From: Longispora fulva
GTDB lineage: Bacteria; Actinomycetota; Actinomycetes; Mycobacteriales; Micromonosporaceae
Assembly: GCF_015751905.1 (NCBI RefSeq)
Contig: NZ_JADOUF010000001.1
Span: 4,650,001 to 4,714,000, forward strand
DNA: 64,000 bases
Reading direction: 5' to 3'
The notes below the pieces were generated by a model. The model was not told the origin of the DNA and did no database searches. It saw nothing but the letters and a program-made list of their open reading frames with translations. Of the stretch, positions 55,457-64,000 are shown piece after piece. Numbering within the stretch: the stretch's first letter is position 1; each line of letters opens with the position of its first letter. The position numbers and the translations under genes were made by a program.

Positions 55457-58024
55457 TCAGCGGGCCTTCGGGCTGCGCAGGCCGATGTCCGGCTCGTCGT
55501 CGCCGCCCTTGAGGTCGGCGAACCCGAAGCTCAGGTCGTCGTCGTCCACCTTGGGCTTGCGGGCCTTGATCCCCCGGGTGGTCCGGGGCGGCGGCGTGTT
55601 GTCGGCCCGGCCGGCGGCGGAATCCGGCCGGACCGGGACCCCGCCGACCCGTTCGGGGGCCGCGGGCGGTTCGGCCCGGCCGGCGGATCCGGCGCGGGCG
55701 CGACCGGCGGGCGGTTCGGCTCGGGTGCGGGCGGCCGGGGACTCGCGGCCGGCGTCGGGAGCGGCACGGCCGGCGACCGGCGCCGGCGGGGAGGCGAGGT
55801 CCGGTTCCGGGACGGCGGCGCGACCGGCACGCTCGGCCCGGCCCGCCGGCTCCGGCGGGACGGCACGGGCGTCAGCGCGGGCGGCGCGCCCGGTGACCGG
55901 CGCCGCGGGTGGCACCGGTGCCCCGGGCTGGGCCGGTGGGGGGACGCTGGCACCGCGGCCCGCGCGGCCGGTGGTTGGCTCCGGGCGGATCGGCACCCCG
56001 CCCCGGGTCTCGGGTTCGCGGCGGGCGGGCAGGTCGGGGTCCTGACGGGACCGGCCCGAAGCTGGCGCGGTGCGGGCGACGCCGGGGCCCGTGGGGCGGC
56101 CGGCCCGGCTGCGGAGCCCGCGTTCCGTGCGCGGCGGGGCGTCGAGGAACGCGAGCGGGTCCGGCTCGGCGACGGGCTCGGGCCGGGCGGCACCGTACGC
56201 GGCGGGCGTCGGCTCCGTGCCGGCGCGGGCCATCCCGTAGGAGCCGGAGTTCGACTCGGGGCGGGCCGTGCCGTACGAGCCGGAGGTCGACTCCGGAGCG
56301 GGACGGGCGGCACCGTAGGAGCCGGAGTTCGACTCCGGGCGGGCCGGGCCGAAGGAGCCGGACGTCGGCTCGGGGGCCGGGCGGGCCGCGCCGTAGACGC
56401 CGGGGGGCGGCTCGGCGGCGGCGCGGGCGGTGCCGTACTCGCCGGGAGCCTCCGGGGCCGAGCGCTTGCCGGAGCCGTAGCCTCCCTGGGCGGGCTCGGC
56501 GGCGGCGCGGGGCGCACCGTAGACGCCAGGCGGGGGTTCGGGGGCGGACGCGGCCGCGCCGTAGACGCCGGGCGGGGGCTCGGCGGCCGACTTCGCCGCG
56601 CCGTACACGCCCGGTTCGGACTTCGGGGCGCCGTACACGCCCGGCGGGGGTTCGGCTGCGGACTGGGCCTGCTGGCCGGCGCCGTAGACGGCGGGCACCG
56701 GGGGTTCCGGGCGGGCGGTGCCGCCGTAGACGGAACCGGACCGGCCGGGCGGGGCGTCGTCGGCGGTGAAGAGGTCGTCGTCGACGGCGGGTTGGCGGTT
56801 GCCGCCGTACACGCCGGAGCGGCCGCGGGAGCCCGGGCCGCGCTTCGGGTCGGAGGGCACCGCCGCCGCGCCGACCGGGCGCGCGCCGCCGGGGCCTGGA
56901 CCGGCCTTCTTGGCCTCCGCCGCGTGCCGGAGCCGGGCCTTCCTGATCCCGATGACGCCGGCGATGACCATGATCAGGCCGATCAGGCCGACGCCGCCGA
57001 TCATCAGGGCGATGTCGTTGACGCCGAGCGAGCTGGGGGCGGCGGCGTCGTTCTTCGCGGTCGCGGCGGTCTTCTTGACGGCGGGACCGGCCGGCGGGAC
57101 CGGCACGTACTTCTGGATGACCGGTTTGACGTCGTCGGGCTGTTCCTTGGTCTCCGACACGGTGAGGAACGAGGCCCCGTCGCGCGAGTAGGTGATCGAC
57201 TCGCCCCAGGGCTCGTCCGGCAGCGGGGTGATCCGGGGCTTGGTGGTGGTGAGCGCGGCGACGACGTCCCCGTTGGGCACGTCCCACTCGTACGCGTCGG
57301 TGTAGGTGCGCAGCGCCACCTTCTTGCGGTCCGGCGAGTTGGCGCCGCCGGTGACCCAGCTCTGGCTGATGATCGGCACCGGTCCCCCGGGGGTGCCGGT
57401 GCGGGTCGCGGTGAAGTCGCCGACCTTCTTCAGGACGGTGCCCTCGTTGCCCGGGGCGAGCGGGCCGGTGGGCACGTAGATCCCGGAGACGAGGTCCTTG
57501 GTGACGATGATCGGGTTGTCGTTCGCGTCGAGCAGCAGGGCCTCGGCGTCGTGCGCGCCGTCGGGGTACTTGAGCCGGAACAGCTGCGCCTTGCCCTGGT
57601 GGGACGCCGGCACCTTCCACAGCGCGATCGTGGACCGGCGCTTGTCCGCCTCGGCGGCGTAGTTGTCGCCGATGTCGGCGATCCACAGCGTGCCGTCCTT
57701 GCCGACAGCGAGGTCCTCGGGGTCGCGGGCCTGCTGGGTGTTGTCGGTCCAGGTGGTCGTGCGCTTGCAGGTGTTGTCCAGGAAGAAGATCTTCGGCGGG
57801 TTGGGCTCGCCGGCGTCGGGTGCGTCGTTCATCACGGCGAACCCGGAGTCGAGCGCGACCATGCCGCTGAGCTCAGAGAGGGTCGCATCGGTGATCTTGC
57901 AGACCGCCGTGCCCTTGGCCGGCGGCGCCGAGCTCGGGGTGGGTGTGGGGTCCGCGACGGCCGCAGAGGGGAGTAACCACACCCCTGCGACCGTCACCGC
58001 GAGTAGGGAAGCAAGCCGACGCAT
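55457..58024 (-). CDS. secreted-side beta-propeller membrane protein with YG-repeat tail
   Basis: An 855-residue protein. It has a signal peptide (LASLLAVTVAGVWLLPSAAVA) and an extracellular propeller-like domain at about 40-310 (SELSGMVALDSGFAVMNDA, DPEDLAVGKDGTLWIADIGDNY, HDAEALLLDANDNPIIVTKD). One membrane helix lies at about 338-360 (IALMIGGVGLIGLIMVIAGVIG). The cytoplasmic tail of about 490 residues is disordered. It carries about fifteen copies of a YG-containing unit (PPPGVYGAA, SGSYGAARPAPE), then an arginine/proline-rich stretch and an acidic end. No function is known to me. The repeats differ from neighbouring genes in base use only modestly. ATG at 58024; a GTG/ATG 8 codons upstream is possible. 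Confidence 0.82.
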   Translation of the reverse strand: MRRLASLLAVTVAGVWLLPSAAVADPTPTPSSAPPAKGTAVCKITDATLSELSGMVALDSGFAVMNDAPDAGEPNPPKIFFLDNTCKRTTTWTDNTQQARDPEDLAVGKDGTLWIADIGDNYAAEADKRRSTIALWKVPASHQGKAQLFRLKYPDGAHDAEALLLDANDNPIIVTKDLVSGIYVPTGPLAPGNEGTVLKKVGDFTATRTGTPGGPVPIISQSWVTGGANSPDRKKVALRTYTDAYEWDVPNGDVVAALTTTKPRITPLPDEPWGESITYSRDGASFLTVSETKEQPDDVKPVIQKYVPVPPAGPAVKKTAATAKNDAAAPSSLGVNDIALMIGGVGLIGLIMVIAGVIGIRKARLRHAAEAKKAGPGPGGARPVGAAAVPSDPKRGPGSRGRSGVYGGNRQPAVDDDLFTADDAPPGRSGSVYGGTARPEPPVPAVYGAGQQAQSAAEPPPGVYGAPKSEPGVYGAAKSAAEPPPGVYGAAASAPEPPPGVYGAPRAAAEPAQGGYGSGKRSAPEAPGEYGTARAAAEPPPGVYGAARPAPEPTSGSFGPARPESNSGSYGAARPAPESTSGSYGTARPESNSGSYGMARAGTEPTPAAYGAARPEPVAEPDPLAFLDAPPRTERGLRSRAGRPTGPGVARTAPASGRSRQDPDLPARREPETRGGVPIRPEPTTGRAGRGASVPPPAQPGAPVPPAAPVTGRAARADARAVPPEPAGRAERAGRAAVPEPDLASPPAPVAGRAAPDAGRESPAARTRAEPPAGRARAGSAGRAEPPAAPERVGGVPVRPDSAAGRADNTPPPRTTRGIKARKPKVDDDDLSFGFADLKGGDDEPDIGLRSPKAR

Positions 58025-58093
58025 CGGCCTAGTGTGCCAGCAGTTCATTGATCATGGCGACAACCCGGTGGTTCCGACCGGATTGTCCCATCA

Positions 58094-59509
58094 TCACTGT
58101 ACGTAAGGCTGAAGCTCCGCCGCGAGGCCGCGCGGGACCCGGACGTGCACCAGGGTGCCGCCCTCGCCGTGCTCGGTGCTCAGCACCTCGCCGAGCCGGT
58201 GCACCCGGTCGACCAGGTCGCCCCGGTCGTAGGGCACCACGGCCCGCAGCTCGATCGCGGGGCGGGGCAGCCGCTCCTCGATCGCCGCGCGCAGCTCCTC
58301 GATGCCCTCGCCGGTGTGCGCGGACACGAACATCACGCCCGGCCAGTCCCGCTTGATCATCAGCAGGGTCTCGGGGTCGGCCATGTCGATCTTGTTCACG
58401 ACGAGCAGCTCGGGCACCCGGTCGGCGTCGACGTCGGCGAGGACCTCGCGGACCGCCCTGACCTGCTCGGCCGGGTTCGGGTGCGCCCCGTCGACCACGT
58501 GCAGGACCAGGTCCGCGCCGGCGACCTCCTCCAGGGTCGAGCGGAACGCCTCGACGATCTGGTGCGGCAGGTGCCGGACGAAGCCGACGGTGTCGGACAG
58601 GGTGTACTCCCGGCCGTCCGCCGCCCGGGCCCGCCGGGTGGTGGGGTCCAGCGTGGCGAACAGCGCGTTCTCCACCAGGACGCCCGCGCCGGTGAGCCGG
58701 TTGAGCAGGCTGGACTTGCCGGCGTTGGTGTACCCCGCTATCGCGACGCCGGGCACCTCGTTGCGGGCCCGGGACGCGCGCTTGGTGTCCCGGATGATCC
58801 GCATGGCCTTGATCTCGCGGCGCAGCTTCGCGATCCGGGTGTTGATCCGCCGCCGGTCGATCTCGAGCTTGGTCTCACCGGGACCGCGCAGGCCCACGCC
58901 GCCGCCGGCGCCGCTGCCGGAGCCGCCGGCCTGCCGGGACAGGGTCATACCCCAACCACGGAGCCTCGGCACCAGGTACTGCAGCTGGGCCAGCTCGACC
59001 TGCGCCTTACCCTCTTTGCTCTTCGCGTGCTGGGCGAAGATGTCCAGGATCAGCGCCGTGCGGTCGACGACCTTGACGTTGAGCCGCTCCTCCAGGTTGC
59101 GCAGCTGGCTCGGGGACAGCTCGCCGTCGCAGATGACGGTGTCGGCCCCCGTGTTGACCACGGCGTCCTTGAGCTCGTCGACCTTGCCCCGTCCGATGAA
59201 CGTGGCCGGGTCGATCGCGCGCCGGCGCTGGACGAGCCCCTCGAGGACCTCGGAGCCGGCGGTCTCGGCGAGCGCCGCCAGCTCGATCATCGAGTTGTCG
59301 GCATCGGCGACGGTGCCGTCCGTCCAGACCCCGACGAGGACCACGCGTTCGAGCCGCAGCTGCCGGTACTCGACCTCTGTGACGTCCGTGAGCTCCGTGG
59401 ACAGGCCGGCCACCCGCCGGAGCGAGTGACGTTCCTCGAGCTCGAAGTCACCCGTGGTAACCATGTCATCCGTGACGAACTGTTTGATGTCAGACAAGTG
59501 CACTCCCAT
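58094..59509 (-). CDS. hflX: GTPase HflX
   Basis: This 471-residue ribosome-associated GTPase can split stalled ribosomes. The N-terminal HflX domain contains ATFIGRGKVDELKD and VVDRTALILDIFAQHAKSKEG, and a glycine-rich linker (GGSGSGAGGGVGLRGPGETKLE) follows. The G domain has GYTNAGKSSLLN (G1), DTVGFVRHLP (G3) and VVNKIDM (G4). The N-terminus is 50-70 residues longer than in E. coli, which is usual in actinobacteria. In M. tuberculosis it is Rv2725c beside dapF. It is divergent from the malic enzyme gene. Confidence 0.94.
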   Translation of the reverse strand: MGVHLSDIKQFVTDDMVTTGDFELEERHSLRRVAGLSTELTDVTEVEYRQLRLERVVLVGVWTDGTVADADNSMIELAALAETAGSEVLEGLVQRRRAIDPATFIGRGKVDELKDAVVNTGADTVICDGELSPSQLRNLEERLNVKVVDRTALILDIFAQHAKSKEGKAQVELAQLQYLVPRLRGWGMTLSRQAGGSGSGAGGGVGLRGPGETKLEIDRRRINTRIAKLRREIKAMRIIRDTKRASRARNEVPGVAIAGYTNAGKSSLLNRLTGAGVLVENALFATLDPTTRRARAADGREYTLSDTVGFVRHLPHQIVEAFRSTLEEVAGADLVLHVVDGAHPNPAEQVRAVREVLADVDADRVPELLVVNKIDMADPETLLMIKRDWPGVMFVSAHTGEGIEELRAAIEERLPRPAIELRAVVPYDRGDLVDRVHRLGEVLSTEHGEGGTLVHVRVPRGLAAELQPYVQ

Positions 59510-59656
59510 CGCCTTGCATCCAGGGTTGCACGCCAGGGCCTCGAATGCATCTCCATAACCCGGTACCTACCTGCCGGTAACCATGGCCCCGACAGCGGTG
59601 ATCAACGATCGGACACAATAAAAGACCTCCAGTGCCGCCTGAGAAGAGGAAATTTC

Positions 59657-61084
<1,428 letters not shown>

Positions 61085-61176
61085 GTGTCCCGCGGTCGGG
61101 TCGCCGTCGCGCGGCCCGGCCGGGAGGGTTGACCGGCGCCCGGTGCGGCCTGACGGCCGAAGAGCCAGGTCACACA

Positions 61177-61237
61177 CATCAGACGGTTACGCCGCGTCCC
61201 TGATCCGGCATCCGTCGGCTCGCGCCCAGCGTGCCGG
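61177..61237 (+). repeat. two-block repeat left of dapF (TTACGCCGCGT copy 4)
   Basis: CATCAGACGGTTACGCCGCG and TCCCTGA are followed by 13 unrelated bases and GGCTCGCGCCCAGCGTGCCGG. The reverse-oriented copy at 62215-62275 has the same two blocks with the same spacing between them. It lies 92 bases after the malic enzyme stop. Confidence 0.7.
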
Positions 61238-61316
61238 TGACTCCCCCGCGACGCGGGAGATTCTGCGGAGGGTGATGTCAGCCGGCGCAGGATTGACGGA
61301 GAGTTACGCTGGGGCC

Positions 61317-62099
61317 ATGCGTTTCGCCAAGGGACACGGCACCGGCAACGACTTCGTGATCGTGCCGGACGTCGACGGAGCCCTCGACCTGAGCCCCGAG
61401 CGGGTGGCCCGACTCTGCGACCGGCGGCAGGGGATCGGCGGTGACGGCCTGCTGCGCGTCGTGCGCACCGCCAAGCACCCCGACGCCGCGGACCAGGTCG
61501 GCGAGACCGAGTGGTTCATGGACTACTTCAACGCCGACGGGTCCTACGCCGAGATGTGCGGCAACGGGGTCCGGGTCTTCGTGCGGTACCTGCTGGATGC
61601 CGGGCTCGCCGACGGCCCCGAGATCCCCGTCGCGACCCGGGCCGGGATCCGCCGCGCGCGGGTCGAGGGCGAGAACGTGACCGTCGACATGGGCGCGCCC
61701 CGGCTGCTCGGGCCGTCGGTGGCGACGCTGGGCGGGGTGGCGTACCCGGGGATCGGCGTCGACATGGGCAACCCGCACCTGGTGTGCGCGACGGACGCCC
61801 TCGACGCGCTCGACCTGACCGAGGCCCCCGGCTACGACCGGACCCTCTACCCGACCGGGGTGAACGTCGAGTTCACGGAGGGCGCCCGGATGCGGGTGTA
61901 CGAGCGCGGGGTCGGCGAGACGGACTCCTGTGGCACCGGGGCGTGCGCGGTGGCCGTGGTGGCGCTGAGGGGGGCCGCGGGGAGTACTCCGGTGCGGGTG
62001 CCCGGGGGGCTGCTGACGGTGACGCTCGACGGGGAGACGTGCTGGCTGTCGGGGCCCGCGGTGATCGTGGCGAGCGGGGAGCTGGCCGAGGGGTTCTGA
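61317..62099 (+). CDS. dapF: diaminopimelate epimerase
   Basis: This cofactor-free epimerase interconverts LL- and meso-diaminopimelate for peptidoglycan and lysine. The 260-residue protein starts FAKGHGTGNDFVIVPD. The two catalytic cysteines are Cys81 in AEMCGNGVRVF and Cys205 in TDSCGTGACA. GVDMGNPHLV and GVNVEF are conserved. No strong ribosome site is visible before the ATG at 61317. It is flanked on both sides by inverted copies of a two-block repeat. Confidence 0.96.
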   Translation: MRFAKGHGTGNDFVIVPDVDGALDLSPERVARLCDRRQGIGGDGLLRVVRTAKHPDAADQVGETEWFMDYFNADGSYAEMCGNGVRVFVRYLLDAGLADGPEIPVATRAGIRRARVEGENVTVDMGAPRLLGPSVATLGGVAYPGIGVDMGNPHLVCATDALDALDLTEAPGYDRTLYPTGVNVEFTEGARMRVYERGVGETDSCGTGACAVAVVALRGAAGSTPVRVPGGLLTVTLDGETCWLSGPAVIVASGELAEGF

Positions 62100-62117
62100 G
62101 GGGATCCCGGCGCGGGG

Positions 62118-62275
62118 CCCGGCACGCTGGGCGCGAGCCGTCGGGTGGTCGGGCGGTCGCGGTTCGGCACGCTGGGCGGGGCTGCGCGCGTGGTCTGGCG
62201 GGTGTCGCGGGCTTGGCCACGCTGGGCTTGAGCCGGTGCGCGGCGGGTGAGGGACGTGACGTAACCGTCTGATGG
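62118..62275 (-). repeat. repeat cluster right of dapF (TTACGCCGCGT copy 5)
   Basis: On the minus strand, 62250-62275 reads CATCAGACGGTTACGTCACG then TCCCT. The second block GGCTCAAGCCCAGCGTGGCC follows with the same spacing as in the left copy. Two more GCCCAGCGTGCC blocks lie at 62118-62145 and 62165-62184. This occupies nearly all of the dapF-miaA gap. Confidence 0.7.
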
Positions 62276-62291
62276 GTTTCGGTTGTGGTCT

Positions 62292-63203
62292 TCAGGCAGC
62301 GCCGGACAGGACTTCCAGTGCCTCGGCGAGCAGGTTCTCACTGGTCAGCCAGTGCACCCGGGGGTCGCGGCGGAACCACGAGCGCTGCCGGCGGACGAAT
62401 TTGCGGGTCGCGCTGACCGTGTCGGCGCGGGCCGTCGCCTCGTCGCACTCCCCGTCGATCAGGCGCAGCGCCTGGGCGTAGCCGAGCGCGCGGCCGGCGG
62501 TGCGGCCCTCGCGCAGGCCCAGAGCGTCGAGCCGGCGGACCTCGTCGACCAGGCCGTTGTCGAACATCCGGTCCACCCTGGCCACGATCCGGGCGTCGAG
62601 GACCTCGGGCGGCAGGTCGACCCCGAGCTGCACCGCCGGGTAGTGCGGCACCGGCTCGGTGGGCAGTTCCGCCGTGAAGGCGCCGGTCAGCTCGATCACC
62701 TCCAGGGCCCGGACGATCCGGCGGCCGTTGCTGGCCAGGATCTTCGCGCCGACCTCCGCCGGCAGCCGGGCGTGCAGGGCGGCGGAGCCTTCGGCGGCCA
62801 GCTCCGCCTCGAGGCGTTCGCGGATCGTCGGGTCGGTGCCGGGGAAGGCGAAATCGTCCAGCACGGCGCGGACGTAGAGCCCGGATCCGCCGACCAGGAT
62901 CGCCGGACGGCCCGCCTTCAATAACGAATCAATTGCAAACCTGGCGAGCGACTGGTACTCGGCCACGCTCGCCGGCTCCGTTACATCCCAAATGTCGAGT
63001 ACGTGATGGGGAACGTCGCCCGCTTCGTCCGCCGTGACCTTGGCCGTACCGATGTCCATGCCCCGGTACAGCTGCATCGAGTCGGCGTTGACCACCTCCG
63101 CGCCGAGTTGCCTGGCCAGGGCTATGCTGAGGGCCGTCTTTCCGGCGGCGGTCGGCCCCACCACCGCGATCACATTCGTCACCGAATTACCGTAACGAAT
63201 CAC
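62292..63203 (-). CDS. miaA: tRNA dimethylallyltransferase
   Basis: This enzyme transfers a dimethylallyl group to N6 of adenosine 37 in tRNAs reading UNN codons. The 303-residue protein has the P-loop VVGPTAAGKTALSIALA, NADSMQLYRGMDIGTAK, LDIWDVTEPASVAEYQ, VGGSGLYVRAVLDDF and the tRNA-contact RRQRSWFRRDP. The GTG at 63203 has GGAGA about five bases upstream and is favoured; a GTG at 63182 is a possible shorter start. Syntenic with Rv2727c. It is divergent from the DUF349 gene. Confidence 0.95.
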   Translation of the reverse strand: MIRYGNSVTNVIAVVGPTAAGKTALSIALARQLGAEVVNADSMQLYRGMDIGTAKVTADEAGDVPHHVLDIWDVTEPASVAEYQSLARFAIDSLLKAGRPAILVGGSGLYVRAVLDDFAFPGTDPTIRERLEAELAAEGSAALHARLPAEVGAKILASNGRRIVRALEVIELTGAFTAELPTEPVPHYPAVQLGVDLPPEVLDARIVARVDRMFDNGLVDEVRRLDALGLREGRTAGRALGYAQALRLIDGECDEATARADTVSATRKFVRRQRSWFRRDPRVHWLTSENLLAEALEVLSGAA

Positions 63204-63359
63204 TCAGGTCTCCATCTGGTCACGGTTGAGTCGTGGGTGCTCGACGCGCACCAGGGCCGACCTGTGAGAATGCCAGAAGATAATTCGACACTGCGCACTG
63301 GCGGCGCCGAAGCCCCCGAAAAGGTGGCGCGTGGCACCGGTGAGAACGAGGATGGGCTG

Positions 63360-64000
63360 ATGAGCAGCGACTGGGCGACCTTCGGGCGGGTAGACGCGGA
63401 CGGCACTGTCTACGTCAAGACGGCGGCCGGCGAGCGGGCCGTCGGCTCGTGGCAGGCCGGCACCCCCGAAGAGGGGCTGGCGCACTTCGTGCGGCGGTTC
63501 GAAGACCTACAGACCGAAGTTGTACTGCTGGAGAAGCGGCTCGCCAGTGGCGCAGCCGACCCCCAGCAGTCCCTGGCCAGCATCAAGCGGCTCAAGGAGT
63601 CCGTCGACGGCGCCCACGCCGTGGGCGACCTCGACAGCCTCGCCGCGCGCCTGGAGAAGCTGACCGGGGCCGCCGAGGAGCGGGCCGGGGCGGCCCGCCA
63701 GGCCAAGGAGGCCGCCAAGGCCGAGGCGCTGACCCGCAAGCAGACGCTCGTCGGCGAAGCCGAGCTGATCGCGACCGAGTCGACCCAGTGGAAGGTCGCC
63801 GGGGACCGCCTCAAGGAGATCCTCGACGAGTGGAAGACGATCAAGGGCGTCGACCGCAAAGCAGACACCGAGCTGTGGAAGCGGTACGCGGCGGCCCGTG
63901 ACGGGTTCACCCGCCGCCGGGGCGCGCACTTCGCGACCCTCGACCAGCAGCGCAAGTCCGTCCAGTCCCAGAAGGAGGAGCTGGTCGTCGAGGCCGAGTC
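63360..64000 (+). CDS. DUF349 protein, 3' end outside window
   Basis: The first 213 codons of a coiled-coil-rich protein: SSDWATFGRVDADGTVYVKTAAGERAVGSWQAG, typical of DUF349 N-termini, then long charged helices (EVVLLEKRLASGAADPQQSL, TRRRGAHFATLDQQRK). A GAGGA seven bases before the ATG at 63360 supports it; an in-frame ATG at 63270 would add 30 acidic residues. Function unknown. Confidence 0.85.
   Translation, partial: MSSDWATFGRVDADGTVYVKTAAGERAVGSWQAGTPEEGLAHFVRRFEDLQTEVVLLEKRLASGAADPQQSLASIKRLKESVDGAHAVGDLDSLAARLEKLTGAAEERAGAARQAKEAAKAEALTRKQTLVGEAELIATESTQWKVAGDRLKEILDEWKTIKGVDRKADTELWKRYAAARDGFTRRRGAHFATLDQQRKSVQSQKEELVVEAE

Noticed and set aside
61143-61316. In-frame N-terminal extension of dapF, and a similar reading of 62118-62275 as protein
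   Set aside because: The extension is the translation of the intergenic repeat; DapF families start at the methionine of FAKGHGTGNDF.

Overview
The window is about 64 kb of very GC-rich DNA with frequent GTG starts, GGAGG-type ribosome binding sites and dense, often overlapping genes. It comes from an actinomycete. From memory of gene order, it follows the Mycobacterium tuberculosis Rv2682c-Rv2727c block: dxs, TrmA-like methyltransferase, APC permease, two TrkA proteins, dut, DUF4193, cei, suhB, sigA, sigB, ideR, nrdR, LysM gene, lexA, hflX, dapF, miaA. The small families DUF3039, DUF3093, DUF3099, DUF3159, DUF3710, DUF4193 and DUF7455 agree with this. Micromonosporaceae is my best guess for the family, but that is inference.

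Layout. 1-16.8 kb: a cut-off polytopic membrane protein, dxs, a methyltransferase, a potassium module (KimA-like permease with two divergent TrkA proteins), a DUF/dut operon, cei, suhB and the principal sigma factor sigA. 17-31.5 kb: a helicase, a TRIC channel, an array of paralogous small membrane proteins interrupted by an ArsR-AHSA1 pair, psuG with a PfkB kinase, RidA, methyltransferase and GNAT genes, a BlaI/M56 sensor pair and sigB. 31.6-39 kb: a coupled protein acetyltransferase/deacetylase pair (Pat-like and AcuC), a sulfurtransferase, ideR, a lipoprotein and lhgO. 39.3-47.7 kb: an accessory glycan locus with two sugar aminotransferases, an epimerase, a GnnA-like oxidoreductase, two left-handed beta-helix acyltransferases (one LpxA-like with its catalytic histidines), a GT4 glycosyltransferase and a flippase-like protein. 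48-64 kb: asd, a PPOX-fold protein, nrdR-nrdJ, the SOS pair LysM gene/lexA, a beta-propeller membrane protein with a YG-repeat tail, hflX, malic enzyme, dapF, miaA and the start of a DUF349 gene.

The most unusual material lies between genes. Two 101-bp structured elements (4409-4509 and 37799-37899) have equal length and show compensatory base changes in two stems. A third relative (31542-31641) shares the outer stem but has a different core. All three lie at gene 3' ends. A second motif, TTACGCCGCGTYCC, occurs five times, each time 3' of a gene on the same strand, and two of these copies form a larger inverted pair around dapF. Other structures are a perfect 41-bp palindrome, a 22-bp tandem array of small palindromes behind asd, and a 34-bp nested operator before the ArsR gene. 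No tRNA, rRNA, CRISPR array or intact insertion sequence was seen.
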